A stretch of DNA of 64,000 nucleotides, from NCBI RefSeq assembly GCF_007830265.1, contig NZ_VLKE01000001.1, forward strand, positions 4,898,001 to 4,962,000. Reading direction: 5' to 3'. The notes under the pieces were generated by a model. That model searched no databases. It saw only the letters and a list, made by a program, of their open reading frames with translations, and was not told where the DNA came from. This DNA is from Micromonospora olivasterospora (GTDB lineage Bacteria > Actinomycetota > Actinomycetes > Mycobacteriales > Micromonosporaceae). Positions 24,627 to 33,003 of this stretch are shown in pieces; position 1 is the first letter of the stretch; every line of letters begins with the position of its first letter. A program made the translations under genes and the position numbers.

Positions 24627-24860
24627 CGGCACACCTCTTCCTTCTCCGATCCGCTGTCTCCCGTCGCCTTCCCGCCGCCGGCCGGGCGAAACGGGTGCCG
24701 CCCGGGCCGGCGGCGGCCATCGGGCGGATCTCGCCGGGCGGCGGCGACCCTCGGGCGGGGCCGGAGAGTCATCCGGGCGGGGTGAGGGGGCTCACCCCGC
24801 CCGGTCCCACGATCGAGCTGGACCGGAAGACTTCCGACGCACGCGGAAGGGAAGGTCGTC

Positions 24861-25178
24861 ATGAAGAGGATCGTCGAGATCGTGCCCGCCCGACCCGGCT
24901 GGTACGCCCGCTGGCGGCTCGCGCCCGACGCGACCCGGTGCTACCCGGTGAGCCTCTGGGCGCTGACGGAGGAAGCCGACGGCACCGGCCGCGAGGTGAT
25001 CGGGGTGGACTGCATCGGGCAGTGGCCCGGAGCGGACGACAACGAGGCGGGTGGAGAGTTCGTTCGTTACCTGTTCCAGACGCCCGATTCCGGACCGCCG
25101 GACGACGCCGAACCCCTGCCGGGCGCGGGTGACCTGCGTACCGCCGGTCCCCGCCTGCAACCGGTGACCGCCACCTAG
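24861..25178 (+). CDS. Conserved-looking hypothetical protein (105 residues)
   Basis: The protein starts MKRIVEIVPARPGWYARWRL with AGGGAAGG 8 bases upstream, and has an acidic/proline-rich C-terminus. Predicted strands in the first half (VSLWALTEE, REVIGVDCIGQWPG) suggest a small beta domain. I do not recognise the family. Codon use matches the genome, and a strong hairpin follows at 25191-25223. It is transcribed divergently from the DUF2267 gene. Confidence 0.7.
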   Translation: MKRIVEIVPARPGWYARWRLAPDATRCYPVSLWALTEEADGTGREVIGVDCIGQWPGADDNEAGGEFVRYLFQTPDSGPPDDAEPLPGAGDLRTAGPRLQPVTAT

Positions 25179-25190
25179 GCCATCCTCCCC

Positions 25191-25223
25191 GGCCCCCGGC
25201 CCCTGGTCCCAGGGTCGGGGGCC
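25191..25223. terminator. Bidirectional hairpin between convergent genes
   Basis: GGCCCCCG (25191-25198) pairs with CGGGGGCC (25216-25223), with an inner CCCTGG/CCAGGG extension. It lies between the hypothetical gene (+) and the STAS gene (-), so it can end both transcripts. Confidence 0.7.
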
Positions 25224-25316
25224 ACCCCCTCCCGCCGGGGGGCGTCAGGCGATGTCGCGCGCCTGGCGGCGCTGCTCGGCCACGCGGCCAGGTTCCAGCC
25301 CCGGCTGACCCGGGCC

Positions 25317-25715
25317 TCAGGCGGACGCCGTCGGCGGGTGCAGCCGGCGATCCGCCGCGGACGTTGCGTCGGGCAGGGGGCGGGTGATCAGCCGGGCGAT
25401 GCCGGTCAGCGCGAGGATGCTGTCCAGGAACCGGGGGGTCGAGCGCAGCCGGACGGTGCTGCCGCACCGCTGCCCCTCGCGCCACGCGTGCACGATCATC
25501 GACAACCCGGTGCTGTCGATGAAATGCAGGCCGGCGAAGTCGAACACCAGCACCTGCGGGTGTTCCGCGAGCCGCCTGTCCACCTCCTCGCGCAGCGGCG
25601 CGGCGGTGGTGAAGGTCAGATCGCCACCGACCCGGATGACGGGCGCGCGCGGCTCGGCCAGGTCGACGGACAGGGTCAGCGGCGCCGCCTCGGGCTTCCT
25701 CCAATGAGGTACCAC
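25317..25715 (-). CDS. STAS domain protein (anti-sigma factor antagonist)
   Basis: The start is probably GTG 25715 (VVPHWRKPEAAPLTL), with GGAAAGG 7 bases upstream; GTG 25721 is also possible. The 132-residue protein is a single STAS domain: LSVDLAEPRAPVIRVGGDLT, LREEVDRRLAEHPQVLVFDF, the phosphorylation-site segment HFIDSTGLSMIVHAWRE with the conserved serine near residue 70, and a final helix. RsbV/SpoIIAA relatives bind anti-sigma kinases when dephosphorylated. A second STAS gene and a phosphatase remnant lie within 1 kb. Confidence 0.88.
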   Translation of the reverse strand: MVPHWRKPEAAPLTLSVDLAEPRAPVIRVGGDLTFTTAAPLREEVDRRLAEHPQVLVFDFAGLHFIDSTGLSMIVHAWREGQRCGSTVRLRSTPRFLDSILALTGIARLITRPLPDATSAADRRLHPPTASA

Positions 25716-25870
25716 TGTCACGCCTTTCCGCAGGCTGCCGGTCGGGCAGGAGTCGTTCCGGATCGTAGCAACGCCGCCCCCGCTCCACCGGACAGGCGGG
25801 CCGGTCGGGACGGCGGAGAGGTGGCGGTGCCGGCGTACCGGCGTAGGGTGGGCGGAGAGACTGGGATCGC

Positions 25871-26269
25871 ATGCGCCCTTCGGGTGGCCCGCGAAGGCGG
25901 GCGGGTGTCGACGAGGAGTGGGGCTCAGCTGGTGACTGTTGCCGACGTCGGGGGCTGGGACTACCCGGGCGACGGACGGATCTCCACGCCGAGTGTCGTA
26001 CGAGCTCCGGCGTGCTCCGCCGACGCGCCCGGGCCCCCCGTGTCGCGGCCGCCGGCGCCCGACCGTGGCCCGTCCGACGTGGACTGGTCGGAGGTGGTCG
26101 GGCATTTTCGCGAGGGCCCTGCGACTGGCTCGCCCACGGCGACCACGACGACATCGCCGTGCTCGCGCTTCGCGCGGTTCCGCCGCACGGCCGGCCGCGC
26201 CGGCACCTGCACGCGGTGCCGGCGCCGGTCGGCGTCAACGACGGGACGGAGTGGCGGCCATGGGCGTGA
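25871..26269 (+). pseudogene. Possible remnant of a PP2C/SpoIIE-type phosphatase
   Basis: Near 26130-26180 the frame reads WLAHGDHDDIAVLALRA, very like the last strand of PP2C/SpoIIE phosphatases (DDIALLALR with its metal-binding aspartates). A neighbouring frame just upstream gives DVDWSEVVGHFRE, like the helix that precedes it. The catalytic core is absent and the pieces lie in different frames. The position between two STAS genes fits a partner-switching phosphatase. This is a reading of short fragments and could be coincidental. Confidence 0.35.
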
Positions 26270-26430
26270 GTCGAGGAACCTCCCGGGGCCGCCGGGTTCC
26301 TGGCCGAGGGGCACGCGGCGCTCGCCGAGCGGCCGGGTACCCCGCCCCGGCGACCGCGCCCGGTCCGGGCGCCATGTCTATACTTGCTCCACTGCAAGCG
26401 TCCGCCTGCGGTGGAGCGGGAGGGACCACG

Positions 26431-26778
26431 TTGACGTTCACCGTCACGTACGCCCAGCGCGCCGGCGTCGGGGCGTGCCTGCGGCTGGCCGGCGAGCTCG
26501 ACATGAGCAGCGCTCCCGAGCTGAACGCCGCGCTCGACCGGCTCACCGACGAGGGGGAACGCCACCTGCTGGTCGACCTGAGCGAGCTGACCTTCTGCGA
26601 CTCGACCGGCATCGCCGCGTTCGTCCGGGGCGACAACCGGGCGACGGCCCGGGGCGGCTGGCTGCGGGTCACCGGTGCCACCGGCCGGGTCGAGCGGGTG
26701 CTGCGGATCACCGGCCTGGCCGACGTGCTGGGCTACGAGCCCGACACGGGCCACCCGGCGTCGCAGGCCACCCCCTGA
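26431..26778 (+). CDS. STAS domain protein (anti-sigma factor antagonist)
   Basis: The start is taken as TTG 26431 (LTFTVTYAQRAGVG), because GGGAGGGA lies 5 bases upstream; the frame also offers ATG 26374. The 115-residue protein is one STAS domain: ACLRLAGELDMSSAPELNAA, GERHLLVDLSELTFCDSTGI with the serine that would be phosphorylated, and a C-terminal helix RVLRITGLADVLGY. It is of the same type as the divergent gene at 25317 but only distantly similar. It probably acts in a partner-switching module controlling an alternative sigma factor. Confidence 0.88.
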   Translation: MTFTVTYAQRAGVGACLRLAGELDMSSAPELNAALDRLTDEGERHLLVDLSELTFCDSTGIAAFVRGDNRATARGGWLRVTGATGRVERVLRITGLADVLGYEPDTGHPASQATP

Positions 26779-26847
26779 TCCGTTAGATTCCCGCCCGGCG
26801 GGTGATCGTCAGGTCCCGTCCGCCCCGATCCGAGGTAGGTATTTCCC

Positions 26848-27294
26848 ATGGGTGAAGGCATCCCCGGACCCGTTCGCATCCTCGTGGTGGACGACGACCC
26901 CGGCGACGTTCTCATGATCGAGGAGGCCCTCGCGGACTCCGACATCGACAAGGTCATCGACGTGGTCGGCGATGGCCAGGAGGCGATGGAGTTCCTGCGC
27001 CGCCGGGGCCGGCACACCGACGCCCAGCGCCCCGACGTGATCCTGCTCGACCTGAACATGCCCCGGATGGACGGCCGGCAGGTGCTCGGCGAGGTCAAGC
27101 AGGACGAGGAACTGCGCACCATCCCGATCGTGGTGCTGACCACCTCCAACGCCGACACCGACGTGGTGGGCAGCTACACCCTCCAGGCCAACGCGTACGT
27201 GACCAAGCCGATCGACCTGGACGACTTCAACGACGTGGTGCGGCGGATCGACGAGTTCTTCGGTCGCGTCGTGGTGCTGCCCAGGCGGGCCTGA
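26848..27294 (+). CDS. Single-domain response regulator (Rcp1-like)
   Basis: The 148-residue protein consists of one receiver domain. ILVVDDDPGDVLMIEEAL carries the acidic pocket near residues 15-18, DVILLDLNMPRMDG the phosphorylatable aspartate near residue 73, VVLTTSNADTD the switch threonine, and AYVTKPIDLDDF the lysine near residue 120. There is no output domain. The MIEEAL helix and long loop before the aspartate match Rcp1-like regulators, which usually serve bacteriophytochrome-type or hybrid kinases. No kinase gene is adjacent. Likely output is protein-protein contact, perhaps with the STAS system upstream. Confidence 0.92.
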   Translation: MGEGIPGPVRILVVDDDPGDVLMIEEALADSDIDKVIDVVGDGQEAMEFLRRRGRHTDAQRPDVILLDLNMPRMDGRQVLGEVKQDEELRTIPIVVLTTSNADTDVVGSYTLQANAYVTKPIDLDDFNDVVRRIDEFFGRVVVLPRRA

Positions 27295-27450
27295 CGCCGG
27301 CCTCGCGCGCCGCGCCACCCGTCCCGGCGTACCCGGTGCGGGCGCGGCCGCGCGGATGCTGAACATTTTTCCCGAACCGCCTCGGCGGTCGCCGGCGCCG
27401 TCGAGGATCGGCGGTGGGGAAGGAAACATCGGCTGCCTGGGGGCGACAGT

Positions 27451-28098
27451 ATGAGGTTCTCCGTCGTTGAGTTCGGCTACGACCGGGGGCAGGTCGACTC
27501 CTGCCTCGAGGAGCTGGGAGTCCGGTTGACGAGGCTCGCGGCGCGGGCGGAGAGCCTCGCCGGCGCCGGCCGGGCGTGGGATGAGATCCGGCAGGAGGCG
27601 ACCCACCTCTGCGACGTGGTCGAGCTCCGGCGCGGCGCGGGCGAGCGGGCGGAGCTGGGCGAGATCGAGCGGGAGGCCGCCGAGATCCTGGCCCAGGCGC
27701 GGTTCGAGCTCGAGGCGGCCCGCGAGGAGGCCCGCCAGGTCCGCGAGCGGGTGTACGCCGAGGCGGTGCGGGCCCGCCGGGCCTTCGAGGCCGCCCTCGC
27801 GGCCCGCCGGCGCCGGGAGGACCGGGTGGACGAGATCCTCGCCGGGCCGGCGGGCGCGCCGGTGCCCGCCGACACCCCGACCGCCGCGGCGGCCGTACCG
27901 CCGGCCGGGTCCCGACGACCCGGGCCGCGGCGGGCGCCGCCGACGCCGAGCCGCCGAGCGAGCGGGGCACCCGGGTCGCCTGAGCCGGCGGGGGGACGGC
28001 TCAGGTCAGCGTCTCGACCACCGTGGTCGCCCGGTCCTCGTGCTGGGCGTAGGCGTCCGGGAACGCGGAGATCTGCACGGCCTGGGCCGCCTGGGTGA
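27451..28098 (+). CDS. Coiled-coil protein (DivIVA/ATPase-like), end of frame doubtful
   Basis: The protein begins MRFSVVEFGYDRGQVDSCLE, the membrane-binding-like opening of small DivIVA-type proteins. It then forms a long charged coiled coil, about residues 20-130, with repeated heptads such as EIEREAAEILAQARFELEAA. As it stands, the frame runs 98 bases into the antisense of the next gene with arginine/proline-rich sequence. One frame back from about 27900, the sequence reads TTRAAAGAADAEPPSERGTR and stops at 27983, 17 bases before the convergent gene. I think this is the natural end, which implies a missing base near 27900. Function is probably structural. Confidence 0.68.
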   Translation: MRFSVVEFGYDRGQVDSCLEELGVRLTRLAARAESLAGAGRAWDEIRQEATHLCDVVELRRGAGERAELGEIEREAAEILAQARFELEAAREEARQVRERVYAEAVRARRAFEAALAARRRREDRVDEILAGPAGAPVPADTPTAAAAVPPAGSRRPGPRRAPPTPSRRASGAPGSPEPAGGRLRSASRPPWSPGPRAGRRRPGTRRSARPGPPG

Positions 28099-28849
28099 CG
28101 CTCATGTCCTCCCAGCCGGGGACCTCGAGCAGCGCCTCGTAGAACACCCGCGCGGCGTACGTCGGGCGCATCAGGTCGCGGACGGTGCCCCAGCCGCTGC
28201 TGGGGCGCTGTTGGAACAGCCCGACGGAGTCGTGGTCCCAGCCGACGGCCTGGTGCGGGTAGCCCTGCGACTCGGGCAGCACGCCGCTGGCGTAGTTGAG
28301 CAGGGTGCTCTCCTGCATCGCGGTGGCGATCGCCACCACCAGCCCGCGGCGGGGCACCTTCATGCCCACCCCGACGTCCACGATGATCTTGGCGTTGTCC
28401 ATCTGGAGCTGGTTCAGCCCGGCGACCGGCTTCGGCCGGCTCGGCTTGGGCTTCGGCCTGGGTTTCGGCTTCGGCTTCGCCGTGGCGCTGGGCGTCGCCG
28501 TCGGGCTGGGGGAGACGGTCACCGGTGCGGCCGGGGAGCGGTCCAGGGACCGGGAGGCCCGCTGCTCGGCCTCGGCGGCGGCCGCTGCCCGGTCGGCCAG
28601 GGCCTCGCGCATCGGCTGCCGGGGCTCGTCGGCCGGCCGCGTGCCGGCGAACGCGGCGACGCCGAGGCAGCAGCACACGCCGGTGGCGAGGGCGGCGCGT
28701 ACCGGCGTCGACGCGAGCAGCGCCCGGCTGCGGCGGGGTGGATCGGCGCGGTGTCGCCCGGTCCCCCGTACGGCGGAGGTGGCATCGGTCGAACGGTCAC
28801 CCGGTGTCGTGCCGGTCTGCTTCTGGTCAGCGGAGTCGTCGGGGCGCAC
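28001..28849 (-). CDS. Secreted or anchored lytic-transglycosylase-like protein
   Basis: The 282-residue protein has a basic N-terminus and one membrane segment (VRAALATGVCCCLGVAAFAG, about residues 50-69). An alanine/glutamate-rich helix follows, then a KPKPKPRPKPKP linker near residue 128, and a C-terminal domain from about 145. That domain has AIATAMQESTLLNYASG with a glutamate in the position of transglycosylase catalytic acids, and DHDSVGLFQQRPSSGWG, typical of goose-lysozyme/SLT-like proteins of actinobacteria. It likely acts in the cell wall. Activity is inferred from motif only. Confidence 0.75.
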   Translation of the reverse strand: MRPDDSADQKQTGTTPGDRSTDATSAVRGTGRHRADPPRRSRALLASTPVRAALATGVCCCLGVAAFAGTRPADEPRQPMREALADRAAAAAEAEQRASRSLDRSPAAPVTVSPSPTATPSATAKPKPKPRPKPKPSRPKPVAGLNQLQMDNAKIIVDVGVGMKVPRRGLVVAIATAMQESTLLNYASGVLPESQGYPHQAVGWDHDSVGLFQQRPSSGWGTVRDLMRPTYAARVFYEALLEVPGWEDMSVTQAAQAVQISAFPDAYAQHEDRATTVVETLT

Positions 28850-29211
28850 CCGGCGAGGCTAGACAACCCTGGGCGACCTGCGGACGGGGTGGTTGGTGGC
28901 ATGCGCCACATTTTGCGGGGTTCCACCCGGTCATTTCCGTCCCTCGGGCAGCATTGTCCCCTCCTTCGTGGATCCCCTATTCCCGTCATTTCTGTTTCGC
29001 CCGGCCAGAACCGGATCATCCGCCCGGTGGCGCTACGGTCGGCGCCCGTCATGATCGATTCATTCGTTCAGATGGTGATCGAATACCGGATCGGATGATG
29101 CGGTGTGGGCCGCCGGTCCGGGCGGCGCGACCCCGGCCGGATCACGGCGGCGTCAGCCGCTGCCCCGGATCCCCGGGGTCCACCCGCCGCCGGTCGGTAC
29201 GATCGGCGGCG
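28850..29211. other. 362-base intergenic region between divergent genes
   Basis: It holds the promoters of the divergent transglycosylase-like and EEP genes. Base composition is less GC-rich around 28900-29100 than elsewhere, and GATCGATTCATTCG/GATCGAATAC near 29055-29090 forms a loose inverted repeat. I see no gene or clear consensus promoter. Confidence 0.5.
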
Positions 29212-30156
29212 GTGACCAAGAGCACGACCGACGAGGCGGCCGGCAGCGCCCGCCTCCGTGGCCGGCGCGGCCTGCTGCTGACCGTGCTCGCGGTCCTGCT
29301 CGCCGCCGTGCTGGCCGGGCACCGGGCCGTGCCCAACCTGCGTGGCCTGGGCAGCCTGCTCGACAGCGTCACGCCGCTGCTCGGCCTGGCCGTGCCGGTC
29401 CTCGCGGTCGCCGGGCTGCTGCGCCGCTCGCGGCTGGCGCTGCTGGCCGTCCTGCTCCCGGCGACGGTGTGGGCGGTGCTCTACGGCCGGGCCCTGCTCC
29501 CGCCGGCCGGCGGCTCCGGCCCGGTCACGCTCCGGGTCGCCAGCCAGAACCTGCGCGCCGGCAACCCGGACCCGGCGGCGACGGTGGACAGCCTCGCGGC
29601 CGGGGGCGCCGACCTGATCGCGCTCCAGGAGGTCGACGGCGACGACCGGGTGGCCGGGGCCCTGCGCGAGCGGTACCCGCACCACGCCGCGGTCACCACC
29701 GTCGCGCTGTGGAGCCGGTACCCCGTGCGGGAGTACGCGGGCGTGGACACCGGGCTGGGCTGGACGCGTGCCCTCCGGGCCGTCGTCGCCACGCCCGACG
29801 GCGACCTGGTGGTCTACGTGGCGCACCTGGGGTCGGCCCGGGCCGGGCACACCGCCACCCGGGACGAGACGGTGCGGGAGCTCGCCGCGGCCGTACGGGC
29901 GGACGCCGCCCCGCGCCTGGTGGTGCTCGGCGACCTCAACACCGCCACCACCGACCGGGTCTTCGCGCCGCTGGCCCGGCTACTGCGCGACGCCCAGGCC
30001 GACGCCGGGCAGGGCTTCGGCTTCACCTGGCCGGCCGGGCTGCCGGTGACCCGCCCCGACCACGTGCTCTACCGGGGGCTCACCCCGACCTCGGCCGGGG
30101 TGGTACGCACCCCGGCCAGCGACCACCGGGCCGTGGTGGCGAGCTTCCGCTGGTGA
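29212..30156 (+). CDS. Membrane-anchored endonuclease/exonuclease/phosphatase family protein
   Basis: The start is GTG 29212 (VTKSTTDEAAGSARLRG). The 314-residue protein has three membrane helices in residues 20-95. An EEP hydrolase domain follows on the outer face: RVASQNLRAGNPDP, DLIALQEVDGDDRV with the metal-binding glutamate near residue 143, VVLGDLNTATTDRV near residue 241, and SDHRAVVASFRW at the end with the catalytic Asp-His pair. It probably cleaves a phosphodiester or phosphoester outside the cell; nuclease and sphingomyelinase-like roles both occur in the family. Confidence 0.9.
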   Translation: MTKSTTDEAAGSARLRGRRGLLLTVLAVLLAAVLAGHRAVPNLRGLGSLLDSVTPLLGLAVPVLAVAGLLRRSRLALLAVLLPATVWAVLYGRALLPPAGGSGPVTLRVASQNLRAGNPDPAATVDSLAAGGADLIALQEVDGDDRVAGALRERYPHHAAVTTVALWSRYPVREYAGVDTGLGWTRALRAVVATPDGDLVVYVAHLGSARAGHTATRDETVRELAAAVRADAAPRLVVLGDLNTATTDRVFAPLARLLRDAQADAGQGFGFTWPAGLPVTRPDHVLYRGLTPTSAGVVRTPASDHRAVVASFRW

Positions 30157-30271
30157 GCGCCGCCCCGGCCGGCTCGGGCCGGCGCCGGCGGGGCCACGGG
30201 GCGCAGCGGCGACAGGCGGCGGCCCGGCCGTACGGTGCCGGGCGGCACGCGGCGGACCGCGGCCCCCGCGG

Positions 30272-30697
30272 TCAGCGGCGACCCACCTCGGCCGGCGTGA
30301 CCGTGAGCCGGTGCCGGGTGTTGTCGCCGCTGGAGAACGGCCAGAGGCGGTCGGCGTGCTCGACCAGCTCCGCGAGCTGCTGCCGGGTCAGCCCGGCCGA
30401 GGAGATGGAGGCGTGCACGTCGGCCCGGTAGCGGCCGTCGTCGTCGCGGCCCAGCCGGGCCTCGGCCCGGACCTGGACGGTGTGCGCCTCGTCCGTGATC
30501 TCCCCGGCCGCCTCCACCGCCGCGTGGTGCAGGCAGGACGCGAACGCCGCGGCCAGCAGCTGCTCGGGCGTCAGGCCCGTGCAGTGCGGCGCCAGCGGGG
30601 ACGCCAGGGCGGTCGACAGCCCCCCGTCGTCGGTACGGACGTGACCGCCCTCGGCCGTCGCGGTGGCCTCGTGCAGCCAGGAACTCGGATCCGGCAT
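30272..30697 (-). CDS. OsmC/Ohr family protein lacking the second Cys
   Basis: The 141-residue protein matches the Ohr fold: GLSTALASPLAPHCTGLTPE, QLLAAAFASCLHHAAVEAAG with the reactive-cysteine position at C55, and the two-layer beta domain at the end. In Ohr the second cysteine lies in a CPYSNATRGN-like motif; here the corresponding segment is DRLWPFSSGDNTRHRL, with tryptophan (W119) in its place. C39 lies elsewhere. Ohr enzymes reduce organic hydroperoxides with lipoylated partners. The loss of the resolving cysteine suggests a changed mechanism or a non-peroxidase role. Confidence 0.85.
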   Translation of the reverse strand: MPDPSSWLHEATATAEGGHVRTDDGGLSTALASPLAPHCTGLTPEQLLAAAFASCLHHAAVEAAGEITDEAHTVQVRAEARLGRDDDGRYRADVHASISSAGLTRQQLAELVEHADRLWPFSSGDNTRHRLTVTPAEVGRR

Positions 30698-30822
30698 CGC
30701 GTTCCCCCCTCAGTCACCCGCCCGGCTACCCGACCCGGAGCCGGCGAAACCGCGGCCGTCCGGGGCCGGCCGGGAGGCGATCGGCCGGGTCCGCCACGCG
30801 GTCGGGCGGGGTGCCGGCGGCG

Positions 30823-31782
30823 TCAGGACGCCCGCCGCCGAGCCGGGTCGGCCGGGGCCTCGCCGGGCGCCGCCGCCTGCGTCGCCTCGGCCGCCGCCTG
30901 CGCGGTCCACGGGGACACCCGCTCGCGGCGTTGCCGGGGCGGCGCCACGGCCAGCATCGGCACGTACACCCGGGCGTCCACCGCCTCGGCCAGCAGCAGG
31001 GCGGCCATCAGGCTGGCGGGCCGGCGCGCCGGGTCGTCGGCCATCAGCTGCCGGCACAGCTGCGCGACCTCCGGCGGCAGGCCGTCGATGGTGGGCAGCG
31101 GCTCCGGCGGCTGCCGGCGGCGCGCCCCGAGCAGTTGGGTCGTGCTGTCCGCCGGGTACGGCAGCCGGCCGACCAGGCAGTAGTAGAGCAGCACGCCGAG
31201 GGCGTACATGTCGGCGGCCGGGGTCGCCGGCCGCCGCTCGAACTGCTCCGGAGCCAGGTACGCCGGGGTGCCCACCACCATGCCGTCCGGCATCCCGTCG
31301 TCGGCGCCGGCCGGGGTGGCGATGCCGAAGTCCAGCACCTTCACCCCGGTCGGGGTGAGCATCACGTTGGCCGGCTTCACGTCGCGGTGCACGATGCCGT
31401 GGGCGTGCGCGGCGGCCAGGGCCGCGGCGACCTCGGCGCACACCCGCACCGCGATCCGCCAGTCCAGCGGCCCGGAGCGCAGGTGCACGGCCAGCGTCTC
31501 GCCCTCGGCCAGCTCCATCACGATGAACGGCACCGCCTGCCCGGGCAGCGCCGCGGCGGTGCCGAAGTCGTGCACGCTGGCCACGTTCGGGTGCACCAGG
31601 CGGGCCGCCGAGCGGGCCTCGGCCCGGATCCGCTCCACCGAGCCGTCCTCGTCGCGGCCGGGGGTGATGAGCTTCACGGCGACGGGCCGGTCCAGCACCG
31701 TGTCGTGGGCCCGCCAGACCTCCGACGTCCCACCGACCCCGACGCGCTGTTCGAGCTCGTACCGCCCGTCCAGCGTCCTCAT
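30823..31782 (-). CDS. Serine/threonine protein kinase, soluble, PknB-type
   Basis: The 319-residue protein has all kinase subdomains: the glycine loop GVGGTSEVW at 14-22, lysine K37 in VAVKLITP, E55, the catalytic loop HRDVKPANV at 132-140, DFG at 151-153 and APEQ at 177-180. The C-terminal 50 residues are alanine/proline-rich. There is no membrane helix and no PASTA domain, so it is cytoplasmic. It is transcribed divergently from a small gene and a two-component pair. Targets are unknown. Confidence 0.93.
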   Translation of the reverse strand: MRTLDGRYELEQRVGVGGTSEVWRAHDTVLDRPVAVKLITPGRDEDGSVERIRAEARSAARLVHPNVASVHDFGTAAALPGQAVPFIVMELAEGETLAVHLRSGPLDWRIAVRVCAEVAAALAAAHAHGIVHRDVKPANVMLTPTGVKVLDFGIATPAGADDGMPDGMVVGTPAYLAPEQFERRPATPAADMYALGVLLYYCLVGRLPYPADSTTQLLGARRRQPPEPLPTIDGLPPEVAQLCRQLMADDPARRPASLMAALLLAEAVDARVYVPMLAVAPPRQRRERVSPWTAQAAAEATQAAAPGEAPADPARRRAS

Positions 31783-31934
31783 CGACCGCTCCTCGCCTCG
31801 CCTGCCGCCTTCCGCCCCGTACCCGGCCCCTCAACAGGGCAAACCGACCCGGTCCGCGCCCCCCGCCGGCCCGGCCCGTGCGGTAGCGTCCGTCGGAAGG
31901 GGGCGATCCCGGCCGACGGCGGGACGGAGGGGCG

Positions 31935-32168
31935 ATGGCCGAGGTGACCGTACGCTTCGTCGGCGGACCGGCCCACGACCTGGTGCGGGAGGTGCCGGCC
32001 GGGCCGGACGGGGCGCCGCCGTCGCGGTGGGTGCTGCGCCACCCGGCCGGCTCCGCGGCGCCGGCCGGCGCCCAGGCCGACCATCTCTACGAGCGTGACC
32101 GGCGGGACGCCAGCGGCACCTGGACGATGCGCTTCCTCCGCACCGATCCGCTCGGCATGACCGAGTGA
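31935..32168 (+). CDS. Small hypothetical protein (77 residues)
   Basis: The protein begins MAEVTVRFVGGPAHDLVREV with GGAGGGGCG upstream. It has a strand-rich pattern ending TWTMRFLRTDPLGMTE. No domain is recognised. It sits divergent to the kinase and 88 bases before a response regulator. Codon use is normal for the genome, and the frame is compact and without arginine-rich run-on, which favours a real gene. Confidence 0.65.
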   Translation: MAEVTVRFVGGPAHDLVREVPAGPDGAPPSRWVLRHPAGSAAPAGAQADHLYERDRRDASGTWTMRFLRTDPLGMTE

Positions 32169-32256
32169 CCCGCCCGGCCGGGCCCGACCCCGCGCGCACA
32201 GCTGGTACACAGGGTCTGCCGAGGTGGCGCACAGGCCGCCGTCCCACGATGGGGGC

Positions 32257-33003
32257 ATGGTCATGGAGGGACAGGCCGCGCAGGGCCGCATCGAGCTGCG
32301 GCGACCGGACGGCGAGCCGGTCCGGGTGCTGGTGGTCGACGACGAGCCGACGCTGGCCGACCTGCTCTCGATGGCCCTGCGCTACGAGGGCTGGCAGGTC
32401 CGCACGGCGGGCACCGGGACGACGGCCCTCAACACCGCCCGGCAGTTCCAGCCCGACGCCGTGGTGCTCGACGTGATGCTGCCCGACCTGGACGGCTTCC
32501 AGGTGCTGCGCCGGCTGCGCGAGCACAGCCCCACCGTGCCCGTGCTCTTCCTCACCGCCCGTGACGCGGTGGAGGAGCGGATCGCCGGGCTCACCGTGGG
32601 CGGCGACGACTACGTCACCAAGCCGTTCAGCCTGGAGGAGGTCATCGCCCGGCTGCGGGCGCTGCTGCGCCGCTCCGGGTTCGCGGTCGCCGCCCGCGAG
32701 GAGGCGGTGCTTACGGTCGGTGACCTCCGCCTGGACGAGGACAGCCACGAGGTGCGCCGGGGCGGGCAGTCGATCACCCTCACCGCGACCGAGTTCGAGC
32801 TGCTGCGCTACCTGATGCGCAATCCCCGGCGGGTGCTGAGCAAGGCCCAGATCCTCGACCACGTCTGGAACTACGACTTCGGCGGGCAGGCCAACGTCGT
32901 CGAGCTGTACATCTCGTACCTGCGCAAGAAGATCGACGTGGGGCGGCCGCCGATGATCCACACGTTGCGGGGCGCGGGGTATGTCCTCAAGCCGGCGGAC
33001 TGA
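32257..33003 (+). CDS. OmpR/PhoP-type response regulator
   Basis: The start is taken as ATG 32257 (MVMEGQAAQGRIEL) with GGGGG just upstream; a GTG at 32224 would add 11 residues. The 248-residue protein has a receiver domain (VRVLVVDDEPTLADLLSMAL, AVVLDVMLPDLDGFQVLRRL with the phosphoacceptor aspartate, LFLTARD, DDYVTKPFSLEEV). A winged-helix output domain follows (TLTATEFELLRYLMRNPRRV, then FGGQANVVELYISYLRKKID and IHTLRGAGYVL). It overlaps the histidine kinase gene by 23 bases, so the two form a TcrA/MtrA-like pair whose signal is unknown. Confidence 0.94.
   Translation: MVMEGQAAQGRIELRRPDGEPVRVLVVDDEPTLADLLSMALRYEGWQVRTAGTGTTALNTARQFQPDAVVLDVMLPDLDGFQVLRRLREHSPTVPVLFLTARDAVEERIAGLTVGGDDYVTKPFSLEEVIARLRALLRRSGFAVAAREEAVLTVGDLRLDEDSHEVRRGGQSITLTATEFELLRYLMRNPRRVLSKAQILDHVWNYDFGGQANVVELYISYLRKKIDVGRPPMIHTLRGAGYVLKPAD

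Noticed and set aside
27984..28098. C-terminal tail of the coiled-coil protein as a real domain
   Set aside because: It is antisense to the transglycosylase-like gene and arginine/proline-rich, as expected of a run-on frame.
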